This document shows positions 45,501 through 54,888 of a stretch of DNA of 64,000 nucleotides, piece by piece. The DNA is taken from positions 310,001 through 374,000 of the forward strand of contig PYSS01000010.1 in the NCBI GenBank assembly GCA_003049465.1, read 5' to 3'. The notes below the pieces were generated by a model that was given only the letters and a program-made list of their open reading frames with translations, was not told where the DNA came from and searched no databases. Source of the stretch: Magnaporthiopsis rhizophila. Lineage: Eukaryota > Ascomycota > Sordariomycetes > Magnaporthales > Magnaporthaceae. The translations under genes were made by a program, and so were the position numbers. Numbering within the stretch: position 1 is the first letter of the stretch; every line of letters starts with the position of its first letter.

Positions 45501-46258
45501 CGATCGTGGATCCTCGAAGACTAGCAATGTGTGGGCGACCGAAAGCAGGCAGGCGCGTCATGTCGGTTAGCCACCAGATTTCGGTCGTCGCCTTTCTTTT
45601 TTTCCCTTGGCCGCTCACCCGTCGCGATGCCTTCGAGATGAATTCCTTGACGAGGTTTGTTTTCGTTTCATTATCTCGAACCCTTCGGTGTTGCCTTGCC
45701 TTGCATTGCCGCTTCGGCAGCAAACGGTTGTGGATGACGGGTCGAAAAGAAAGGGGAATGGGCGGTCGATGGCCCCCGGGTCGCTTTCCCGTTATAGATG
45801 ACGAGAAGACCCAGCCGTCGGCAGAAGCCCTTCTCGGGGAGGGCCTGTCTCTCTCTCCATTGGCTTCCACTCGTTATTTCCCAAGCCGATTGGTGGGGTC
45901 ACCCCTGGGGATAGGCGGCAGGCCAGGGCCAGAAAGCCGTGGAGGTGTGTTAGCCGGCCAAGCACATGAAGGCGGAAGAAAAGGAACGAGGGAGCACGGT
46001 ACCCAATGACAGCCGTCGGCGTCGGCCCCAGACCAGGTAGAGAGGAGCCACGCCCAGACCTGCGGGACGGCAGATTGCTTGCTTTGTCTTGGGAGTTCCC
46101 CCCGGCGGCCACATCCCTCGCTTCCTTGGTATATTCCCTGGGAGACGCCCACACACCTCATCGTGACGTGTCTTGTCTCGTCCTCACCAAACTCTCGCCA
46201 CCCGTCCATCATCATTGCCAAAGAAGCAGTGCATCAGCCGAAAACGGACAGCGATATC
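39585..46258. other. Gene-poor stretch (6.7 kb)
   Basis: No frame here shows a recognisable domain, a convincing start and the codon bias of the flanking genes. The longest (204 codons at 42203-42814) has no known motif. DNA composition is mixed GC without clear repeats or RIP-like AT blocks. It may hold regulatory DNA, non-coding RNA or decayed genes. Confidence 0.45.
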
Positions 46259-47874
46259 ATGTCAGACTCGATCCCGCAAGACACGCAGCAGGGGAGCCAT
46301 GGCGAGCCGCTCATGCCGCAGGCAGGCGAGTGGGACGCTGGCAATGACAGGGCGGGCGGCTTCCTAGGCCCGTCGTCCTTCTTCACCCCTGCCGACTATG
46401 CCACCCAAGCGTTGGTCCCAACCGACTTTGGCGCGGCGGCACTGACATGTCCCATCGACATGGCCGCCGTTTCGGCGGGTCCCATCTCACCTGTCGGTCC
46501 TCTCTTCCGATCGCTCGTTCCTGCACTGGCGTGACTCGTATGGTTTGCTTGTGCTGACGCTCCGAGGGGATGGGGTGGTGGTTGCCCTGGCTCCACGTCC
46601 CCTTCCTTGGGCAGGCTCCCAACTTGTCGGGCCACCATCAGCTGCAGTCGCAGAATTACTTTGCCGTCGCCGACAACAACGACAACAACAACAGCGGCAT
46701 CGACGCCTATCCCTACTACCAGGGTCATCAGCATGGTGGTGGCGGCGGCTCATTTGCCGCCGGCAACGCCATGGCCAACGTCCCGGTCGCTCAGGATTAC
46801 GGCCAGGACGCCTGGGTAGGCGGCATGAACAGCGGCTCGATTGTCGCCGCCGTCGCGTCGGGCGCTGGCGTGATGCCGGTGCAGACGTCGTCGTCGTCGT
46901 CTCAACCGTTCCAGCCCATGGCCATGTCGCAATACCATGGGCCCGCCACCGCCGATGGGCTCCCGTACGAGCCGTCGCCGCTGTCGACTCCCTACAGCCA
47001 CATGCAGTCTCCCTGGAGCCCCGAGTGGGACGGAGTCCAGGGACCTGTCGTCGTCGACGCTCTTGGCGGCGGGCCATCAGCCTCCTCCTCGTCCACATCC
47101 GCTGTCGCTGTCCTCAGCCCGGTGGCTCAACATGCCAGCAGCGAGCATGGATCTCCCGCTCATCACCATGTCTCCCCCGGCGGCGGTGACCGGCGAGGCA
47201 GCTGCTCCATAGCACCGGGGCCGAGTGGCCACCCCCGCACTCCACACCTGGAGTACCACCAGCAGGCGTACGGGTATCCCGGCGGGCATCTTGCCGCCGC
47301 TGCCGCTTGTGACGCGATGGACGCCTATGCTCCCGACGGTCACGCCATGGGCGACGTCGTCCAGTCGCCTGCCAGGGGGCTGATCCAGGGTGGCGGCAGC
47401 GTCGTCGCTCCCGGCTGTTCGGTCCAGCAGCACCATGTCGCCTCCTCCCACGGCGCGGTTGCGCTGCCCCAAGCGGCAGGTGGCCATCACCACCACCACG
47501 AAGCCACGCCGTCGTCTTCGTCTCCCACGACCGGCATCGAGCTCGAATACCCGACAGGCACCGACCTGAAGAAGGAGGACCAGCGGCGTCGGAACCGCAT
47601 GGCGGCGAGCAAGTGCCGGGCCAGGGCCAAGGAAGGAGAGATACGCCTCCAAAGCAACGCGTGGGTCGTGTCCGGGGGCTGGACCGATCTTGCAGCCATG
47701 GCCCGAAAGCTGACGATGCAGGTGCGCGCCCTCAGGAAAGAGGTGCAGCGGCACGCCCACTGCGGACATCCGCTCATGCAGGAATACCTCCGACACGTGG
47801 AGCCGCTGGCCGAGAGTGACGACGAAGAGGATGGCGCCGGCGCCGGCGTCATTGCCAGGCAGGCCACGCTGTGA
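46259..47874 (+). CDS. bZIP transcription factor, about 497 aa
   Basis: Nuclear DNA-binding factor. Proposed exons: 46259-46492 and 46615-47874; the intron starts GTCGGT (a weak donor), has a TGCTGAC branch site at about 46551 and a TTGGGCAG acceptor, and phase is kept. The first exon's frame stops 42 nt beyond the donor, so splicing is required if it belongs here. Basic region at about 397-420: QRRRNRMAASKCRARAKE, with the diagnostic N-x2-A-A-S-x-C-R. The zipper follows in exact heptads as L-V-L-L-L, though a Gly pair interrupts the second heptad. After it come HAHCGHPLMQEYL, as in fungal Atf1/Atf21-like factors, and an acidic DDEED tail. The long N-terminus is rich in Gln, His, Ser and Pro, typical of activation regions. 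The C-terminal identity is certain; exon 1 is less so. Confidence 0.83.
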
Positions 47875-49522
47875 GCTGCCGCCGCCGCCTGCTGCTTGCC
47901 GCTTCGATGCTTGCTGCTCGGCCGCACTCCATCGGGTTCGTTCGTTCGAATGGGTGGAAGAATCGGTGGCTCCCTTCGACCCATGTCCATGTTTTGTGTG
48001 CGGGCTTGTGTATGCCGAAACGGTAATCGGGGTTCGGTGGCAGGTTCCTTCCTGTTTTCGTTTCGCTTCTTCTTCTTTTTCTTTTCCTTTTGATGGTGTT
48101 CCAAAAGTATACAACAGGACACAGCAATGTCAGCAAGCGTACGCCATCAGGCCAGATTGATGAGTCAAGCACAGAGTTTTCGTTGCGTCCCCGACTTGAG
48201 TTGAAGAAGGTCTGTGGCGTCCCACGCTAGTGTTCCGTAATCCGCCAATGTCCGCCGCTCTTTTTGGCCGACGATAAGACTTTCGAACATCGAACATAGG
48301 GTGGATGATGTCCTCAAATGTGGGGAGAGTTCCCTGATGCAAACAGGGGATACTATACCGTACCGAAGAAGTCTTCACGCACCCGACCCATGCTTTGAAG
48401 AAAAGAACACGTTGACACCGAAGCGAGGGTCAAAGGGACAACGATCGATGCACCGCCGAGGTACTGCCGCCCAGCAAGATGTGCGCGGCATTCTCGGCTG
48501 GTTCAAAAAATTATGTGAAGTGAATTGCCTTGGCCCTGGGACACAAACAAGTCGGAGGGAGACTCTGTCGGGAGCTGGGACGCGAAACTCGAGGGAGAAA
48601 AAGGGGGTTGAAGGTGGATGACCGCACCTCTCTCGCTCATCTACCGCATCGGGGGCAGCCTGCCTGGTTCTTATTCCCTCGACCGCCGTTAAGCGGCGGC
48701 GGGTTGCAGATCCCGCCCAGCCAGCCAGCCAGCCACCTGATCAAGTCCTCTATTTTATTTGGTACACCCCCAACCCGCCCCGTCCAGCCCGTGAGACAGG
48801 TACCCAAACACCGTCGCCGTTTACGGAGAGAGGTGAAAGGGCACAGTGGCCCGCACTCCCAAATCCCGCACCTTCCAACTGTTGCCAGCGATTCTATCAA
48901 GAGCGTATCCATATTTTACTGGATCCCTCAGCCAAGGACGGTCTGGTCCTACCTCGGTATACGGGGATGGTGGTCGCTAGCGTCATTCTCGTGGCCAGGT
49001 TTGACAAAACGAGCCGACCGTTTGTGCAGGAGGGCCTGCCGCCGCCGCCTTTATGGGGCTCGAACGCGGTTGTGACAAGACAATCTTTCATATCTCCGAG
49101 GAGCAGACGTAACAACAAACAAGGGTATGGGGCCTGCAAATCCCCGTTCCGTTTTACAGCGCCCACAGCATTAACGGGAATACACGGGTGTTGTTTTTAG
49201 GACTTTGATGTGGTCTTTGAAAAAAAAAAAGAAAACTAGTGGGACCCCGTGGCAAAGCAGAAGAAAGAAAAGGAAAGAAAAAGAAACTATCTTGGTAGAG
49301 ATCTCCGTTTCTGAAAACTGAAGAATGAATTTCCCACAAGCTCGCGTCGCGAGATGATAGATCCCCCTTTTCCGAGGCTTGCTTGGGCTGGGCTGCACAA
49401 ACCCCCCTGTCGATGCATACCCACTTTGGTACACGGGGAGGCGGACTGGCCTCCGCACCAGCCAATCACAGCGTCCTCGGAGCGACATCTCCGACCCACC
49501 CCCGAGGGAGAGGCCAGAGGCA

Positions 49523-49530
49523 ACACACAC

Positions 49531-49568
<38 letters not shown>
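49523..49568. repeat. (CA)n microsatellite with CATA interruptions
   Basis: CA dinucleotide run broken twice by CATA units. Confidence 0.9.
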
Positions 49569-50009
49569 TCGTTGCCACCGTAACGCGGCCACAACCCGAA
49601 CATCCCCGAACGACAGGAAACACTTCAGCTGGTCCGAGGCTGTGAGAATGATCGCGGAGATGGATGCCGGACTGTTGGATCACACATGCGTGGGCTTTGA
49701 AATCAACACCCCCGTGACTTCGTCCCTATAAAATGGGATTCAACCCTTCCTCCCATCTCTGGCGGTGCTGAGCTCCCACACTACATACCAGATGCGAGCA
49801 GACGAGACGACCCTAGTACTCGGTCGGGGGAGGTTGCACCTGGACAGGTAGGTGCTTAGGCGCAACGATAACCCGCAATGTTGGGATGTGACGGCCTGCA
49901 GGGCTCATCGTGGCACTGAACCAGGGGAGGTGTTTAGGTACCTGCCCACCTGGCAGACCAGAGGCTGTGAAAGCAGGCACCAGCAGGGGACTACCCGCGC
50001 GCTATGACT

Positions 50010-50243
50010 GCCTACCTCTCCCCCTGCCTGCCCGCCTACCTGCCTACCTACCCCACTACCTCCCTACCTACCTACCTGCCCGCCTACCTACCTACCTACC
50101 TACCTATCTACCTACCTGCCCATCTGTATACAGTACCTATCCAGCTACCTCACTGCCCACCTGCCTGGCTGTCTAGCTGCCTCACTGTCTCTCTACCCGC
50201 CCGTCTACCCACCTGCATAGCTGCCCAGTTCCCCCCTACCTAA
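50010..50243. repeat. Degenerate (CCTA/CCTG)n tetranucleotide tract
   Basis: About 230 bp built mostly from CCTA, CCTG and CTAC units; purest at about 50061-50117. Confidence 0.85.
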
Positions 50244-50365
50244 CCCACCCATCCAGATATGTGCCCACCTGAGCATCATCATCCCGTTTTTTTGCCTTTG
50301 TGCAACTACAACCACGTGGGTGATGCCGCACTCCTGTTTGGTCCCCATCCGTGACGTGTGGTCTG

Positions 50366-50370
50366 CCCCC

Positions 50371-50426
<56 letters not shown>
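50366..50426. repeat. 26 C followed directly by 35 A
   Basis: Two pure homopolymers abut, and an unresolved N follows at 50594. Such a junction may be a true repeat or a sequencing/assembly artefact. Confidence 0.9.
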
Positions 50427-50428
<2 letters not shown>

Positions 50429-50659
50429 GTCTAAAAGAAGTAAAAGGGGACTTCTGTGTCTTGCTTTTGAGGGTAAAGTTGGAAGACCAGCTCTCGCAAC
50501 AGTACACAGGTCGTGTGAAGTGAAGCATAGGTGTGTGGGATGTGACTGATGTTTCGAAGCGACGAGACAAAAGAATGAAACGGAAGAAAAGAANTCAAAA
50601 CCGGGGGCTGGCAACCCGAACCTGCGACACCACCCCAACCCTGGATGGGAAGCCACTAT

Positions 50660-50985
50660 AACCATTTCCTTTCCCCAACGTGTTTCAAGGTAATAACACG
50701 CACTAATTTTAACGTCATTTTACCTAGATAAGTTATTAAAACGTTCATTTGCTGTAAGAATATTAAAAACGTACCTTTTTTTTTAAAAAAAAAAAAAAAA
50801 AACGTTAAATACAGCTACATATTTCTTACTACCGGCACCACTGCCCACTCTTTCCACGTATCATATAAACGGTACTGCAAAACGCTCCTCCGTTTAATAA
50901 TAAAGTAAGATTCCTTTCCCTTTTTATACTTGTTTTTACTTGATTATTTATTCATACCCTGCTTCGTTTATAAAACAAGACCTTA
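50660..50985. other. AT-rich relic DNA left of the solo LTR
   Basis: Markedly AT-rich with A and T runs, unlike all gene-bearing parts of the window. No intact frame. Looks like decayed repeat DNA, possibly RIP-affected. Confidence 0.55.
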
Positions 50986-51175
50986 TGTTACGGATCCGTG
51001 CCCAGCACGGATCATGTGACCCAAGGGGTGCTCCCTGGGCCAGGACTCCTGTATATAGGGGTCGCCTCGAGCCCCCCAAGGGCAAGGCCCGATTCTACCC
51101 TTTTCCTCCCCATCTTGTAGAATAACACCACTTTGGCACCCACCAGACAACCCTCTCATGGCCTGACCTATCACA
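50986..51175. mobile_element. Solo LTR, 190 bp, flanked by 5-bp target duplication CCTTA
   Basis: The element begins TGTTACGG and ends CTATCACA, so its termini are TGT...ACA. It is flanked by identical CCTTA pentamers at 50981-50985 and 51176-51180. Near the left end a 9-bp perfect inverted repeat (GATCCGTGC / GCACGGATC, 50993-51001 and 51005-51013) surrounds a 3-base loop, and a TATA-like GTATATAG lies at 51051-51058, consistent with a U3 promoter. There is no internal sequence, as expected after recombination between two LTRs. The sequence differs from the LTRs of the neighbouring element, so it is another family. Confidence 0.8.
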
Positions 51176-51180
51176 CCTTA

Positions 51181-51891
51181 ATGCATCTACTTGGTGCGTA
51201 CAAAGAGAAAACACCAATAGTCAGATACCCCGGACCAAAACCCCTATCGCATCGTTTCTACAAGCCCCTGCCACCTGTTGTGTTCCGCCCCGGCCTGTCT
51301 GCCTGCCGCCCGCAACAACTGCTTGTCACGTCTTGAACTACCGGCAGACGCGTTGTGCGCGGCCCTGCGCGGGCGCGTACGCACGTGCGTTACCGGAGTT
51401 GTGCAGTGGTGGCCTCTTGTCTCCTGTTTTTCTACTTGCCTTTATAAAACTTATTTATTTAAACTTACCGGCCACCCTTTTCGTACTGGTCCAACTCAGT
51501 TATATCTTACAAGTTCGTATGCAACCTTTTTCTATGCTTAGTCCTTTTATAATTCCTAATAATTTTAATGAAGCGGTGCGTTTTTAAAAGTAAAGATTTT
51601 AAATGTCTTCTAAGAGTTTTGGTTTATAAAGCTGAGCTGATCAAATGGTGTTAAATGAAAATTAAACAAGGCTTTTTCCATGCGAGTCGCCAATAAATTA
51701 ACTTTATTACGCTCTTCCTTCAAAACTGAATTAACTTTCAACTTGTTAAACCTTCCTTATTTTCCTTAATCAGCGTTTCTGTAAAAGATCATGGAGCCTT
51801 ATCCATATAAATGCCTCACAGCCCCAGAAATGTCTTATCATTAATGCACTTAATGCATTTGGGCACCGGACCGGGTGTTTTCGTAATAAAA
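51181..51891. other. Relic DNA between the two LTR elements, AT-rich in its right part
   Basis: About 51181-51410 has normal GC; from about 51420 the sequence becomes AT-rich with no intact gene. Likely degenerate repeat DNA that received the neighbouring LTR insertions. Confidence 0.5.
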
Positions 51892-51896
51892 TCATT

Positions 51897-52068
51897 TGTA
51901 ATGGATCGGTGCTTTGCACCGCCTTTGGTGGCTTGTGGCTGTGGCCATGTGATATATATAGGGCCCATGGCCACCTGCGGGAAGGGTCCTTTTTGGATCC
52001 GTCTTTTCACCTTTGTTAATAACTTCGTTCTCCCACACCAACGACCCCTTAGTGTCGACTCCGTGACA
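51897..52068 (+). repeat. 5' LTR, 172 bp
   Basis: TG...CA termini. It contains GATATATATA (51951-51960) flanked by a 9-bp inverted repeat (51941-51949 / 51966-51974). It differs from the 3' LTR at seven positions, all transitions. Confidence 0.92.
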
Positions 52069-52080
52069 ATTAACAAAGGT
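52069..52080 (+). promoter_or_regulatory. Putative self-priming primer-binding site
   Basis: ATTAACAAAGGT begins at the first base after the 5' LTR and is the exact reverse complement of ACCTTTGTTAAT at 52009-52020 inside the LTR. In Tf1-type elements the transcript's own 5' end folds back on such a site to prime reverse transcription. Confidence 0.65.
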
Positions 52081-52113
52081 CCATCCTTTTGAACCCGGGT
52101 CACCAACAAAAGG

Positions 52114-52749
52114 ATGTCAGACCAAAGGACCCGACAGCAGCTGCCACACCCCCCGGAGCTGACAACAAGGGCGGAATTTGAGCCCTGGCTTCTAAAAATA
52201 CGGGCAAAAATGGCCACGGATGGCCATGCGATTGGAGGCGTGCAAGCCCAATTTTTTTACGTTTATAGCCGTCTTGGGGCTTTCAAGTCCCAGTACCTCG
52301 AGTATGCTTCGCAACATAGGACCCAAAAGGCGGACCCAGGAGGGTTCCTGACCAAAATCGAGGCGGATTTGGGAAATGTTCGAAAGGAAAGGAGGGCGGC
52401 GCTTAACCTGGTAACGATACGCCAAAGCAAAAAAAAGCCCCTGGGGGAGTTTCTGGCCCGGTGGGAGACGGAGAGGTATAGGGCCGGCGCTAGGGGTTAA
52501 ACCCCCCAGGCCCTGATTACCCTCCTGGCCGCGGCAGTGCTTCCAGAGCTTCAAAAAAAGCTCAACTTTAAGGTAATATGGCCTTTAACGGTAAAAAGGT
52601 TCATTATATTGCTGAAAAGGTTCGAAGGGGTGTTTGATACCCCGGGCTTTGGTATATGCCCGACAACATTAGCCTACGAGAAAAGTGACAGGATAGATCT
52701 TAGTATGGCCGGCACGACCCCCCCCCTCCGTCCGGTGCTTTTTTTGTAA
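52114..52749 (+). pseudogene. Degenerate gag of the LTR element
   Basis: The frame opens at an ATG at 52114 with the helical, charged composition of a retrotransposon capsid (EFEPWLLKIRAKM, then QSKKKPLGEFLARWE). It is broken by an in-frame stop at 52498-52500, and the same frame then resumes to 52749. Just beyond, near 52735-52790, a CCHC zinc-knuckle remnant is visible. It is displaced by a one-base change in an A run, and its last cysteine position reads Tyr. No protease or polymerase domain follows. This supports a structural Gag origin and loss of function. Confidence 0.65.
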
Positions 52750-53480
52750 AAAAAACAGGTCATTATAAACGTGACTATCCCCAAAAAAAAAAGGCGGAAA
52801 CGGACCGGCCACGGCAATCCGGAATCTCACCGCCTCCCAAAACTCTGATCGGGAGTAAAAGGGGGTTGGAAAGGCAAGAGGGACAGGGACCCCTGGGCAG
52901 CCCCTCAAGGATTGGGGGGCCCAGGAAACCCTGACAACAGGTGGCATCGAGCAACCCCGCACACGTGCAAGCCTTTGACCACTCAGACCCTGGCCAGGCT
53001 TGGGCCGGACCGGGGACTTTATTGGTCCAACGCTTGGTGTGGCCCTGCTATAAGCGCTTTGGGTGCATTACGGACGTGCATTTGGAAGTTTGCCCAGATT
53101 TGGCCCGGGCGACCCACCCGTTAAGGCCAGGCCTCGCCGGTATTAGGCGAGAGAGGCGGCTTTTCCTAAAAAATCGCCGGGGGTTGTTTGCTGGCAAAGC
53201 GTGCGGGAGAAGGCCTCGGGCCTTCACCACAGCGGCGCTGTATCACGGAGGGTTATCAAGGCCACGAGCCGGAGAGAAAAGGATCCCCCTTGGGCACAAG
53301 GGCTTTAACAAGCCGGGGGGCGGCCCGTCAGTATCCGAATGACGGTGGGCGCCCCAGCCGTAGTGAGTTTACAGGAAAAGGGCCGGTTTGGTCCCTGTCA
53401 AAAAAAAAAAAAAATGCCGGTCTTCGAGTTGGGAAGGACGGGGCACAGCTACCCCGGAGGCGACCCGGCGGAGGAGAATA

Positions 53481-53652
53481 TGTAATGGATCGGTGTTTTG
53501 CACCGCTTTTGGTGGCTTGTGGCTGTGGCCACGTGATATATATAGGGCCTATGGCCACCTGCGGGAAAGGTCCTTTTTGGATCCGTCTTTTCACCTTTAT
53601 TAATAACTTCGTTCTCCCACACCAACGACCCCTTGGTGTCGACTCCGTGACA
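53481..53652 (+). repeat. 3' LTR, 172 bp
   Basis: Same length and termini as the 5' LTR. The copy of the priming-complement site carries one transition (CTTTATTAAT versus CTTTGTTAAT). Confidence 0.92.
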
Positions 53653-53887
53653 TCATTGTACCTGCCTAATTCTACAGAATTACCCACACAGGCTGAGTTG
53701 CTGCCATGTCCTTGTTGCTCATTTCTTTACCCTGATACACACCCAACAGTCTACTGTCATCTACGTCCTACTCGGCGTGCATGATAATGTGTGTAAATAA
53801 TCACTCGATCTGTTAGATATTGGATCATGGCGACTAGTATGTCTATCTAGCAGGCGGCATCTCGGACCCGGGTACCTTCATGTTATT

Positions 53888-54888
53888 TTATTCCCGCCCT
53901 TCTTCTCCTCCTTCCTCTCCTTGCCCGGCAACTCTCGTCTGTGATGCCTTCCTAGTCACGATAGAAAGAGCCCTCACGGCAATATCAGCCGCATCCGAGG
54001 CGGCCATCTCGCGCTGCTTGCCTTTACTCTCCGTTCCTGCATTCTCTGGCTGTCCGGCCTCGCCCTCGCCGTCGTCATCCGGCCGGGCCGTCGGCACCCC
54101 TTGGCTGAGGAGCAGCTCGGCGCCGCGTATCGAGGCCAAGATCTCTAGGGGGTCGGCGCGGCCCTGAGCCGGTTGCTGTTGCTGCTGCTGCTCGCGCAGG
54201 CGCCGGAAGACGGACTCGGCCTCAGGCAGCGGGCGGTCCGAGAGGAAGGCGATGAGAGCACGCAGGTCCTCGTTCTCGCGCGCCAGATCGGCGTTGCGTC
54301 TGCGCAGCATCGATGACGGCGTGATGTCCGGGTCGGCATCGTACTCGCAGATGTGGTTGTTGTCGGTGCAGCGGCGGCACGAAGGCCGTGCCCCGGTGCA
54401 CTGTTTGGATGTTGTGTTTGTGGGCGTGGTGCTTCCTCGGACGGGCGGGGAAGGGTGGGTATCATGTTTCGCTGTCAGTGGGAGCTGCTCCGGGAGCTTG
54501 GGCAGCAAGCGGTGCTGGGTAGGCGGGCAAGCCAAGTCGCCACTACAGGCGCTTGGACCTAGGTAGGTAGGTACGTAGGTAGGTAGGTAGTTGCGAAGGG
54601 TATGTGTTGGAAAACAGGCGGAAGTGAACTGGACAGACAGCAAAGTGTACAGCACTGCACCTTTGCTTTGCTCCTGCGGCACCGAAGGCACGCAGCCAGC
54701 GTCCTGTTTTGTCCCCTAATGAGCGGCGCCCGTGGCCCTCCCACGCCCAGGGGCGACCCGCCCCTGCTGGACGAGATGTCGTGGACATCTTGTGTCTCCT
54801 CCTGCGGCCTTGCCGTCTCAGCCGCCTGGTCGGTGGCGGCGGCGGCGGGAAGGAGAGCTCTGAACCGAGGGTGTTGTTGGCCAGGCAT
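53888..54888 (-). CDS. Zn(2)Cys(6) DNA-binding protein, short form, 246 aa
   Basis: Fungal binuclear-cluster regulator. Exons: 54888-54661 and 54400-53888, with a 260-nt intron in phase 0 that falls exactly inside the zinc cluster. The joined motif has spacing C-x2-C-x6-C-x6-C-x2-C-x6-C: the first two cysteines (67, 70) are in exon 1, the other four (77, 84, 87, 94) in exon 2. Splicing is therefore required to make the domain, which strongly supports this model. A coiled-coil dimerisation segment follows (RRRNADLARENEDLRALIAFL), then a Gln run, a LASIRGAELLL helix and an acidic/Lys tail. No fungal-specific transcription factor middle domain is present, so it is much shorter than typical family members. 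The intron carries a (TACC)n tract. Target genes unknown. Confidence 0.85.

Larger units (their letters stand above)
47875..50365. other. Intergenic with simple repeats (2.5 kb)
   Basis: Nothing coding is recognised. It contains the (CA)n and (CCTA)n tracts listed separately, and leads into the repeat island beginning with the homopolymers at 50366. Confidence 0.55.
51897..53652 (+). mobile_element. Non-autonomous LTR retrotransposon, 1756 bp, target duplication TCATT
   Basis: Two 172-bp direct repeats (51897-52068 and 53481-53652) each begin TGTAATGG and end CCGTGACA. They are flanked by TCATT on both sides (51892-51896 and 53653-53657), which defines a single 5-bp target duplication. Right after the 5' LTR, 52069-52080 is complementary to LTR bases 52009-52020, as in self-priming Tf1-type elements. 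A purine-rich GGCGGAGGAGAATA run abuts the 3' LTR as polypurine tract. The interior codes only a broken gag; I find no protease, reverse transcriptase, RNase H or integrase motif in 1.4 kb. Mobilisation would need enzymes from a full-length relative. Confidence 0.9.

Noticed and set aside
47640..47705. Possible intron inside the bZIP zipper
   Set aside because: The candidate is only about 35 nt, would break the frame, and the unspliced sequence already gives exact heptads.
50595..50665. Minus-strand segment with a GGTTCGGGTTGCC box, suggestive of a tRNA or tRNA-derived SINE head
   Set aside because: No cloverleaf forms: acceptor and T-stem pairing fail, and the neighbouring homopolymer has the wrong orientation for a SINE tail.
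52083..52110. tRNA-3'-end-like GAACCCGGGTCACCA after the 5' LTR as a tRNA primer site
   Set aside because: It is in tRNA sense, not complementary to a tRNA 3' end, so it could not bind a tRNA primer; the self-complement at 52069 fits better.
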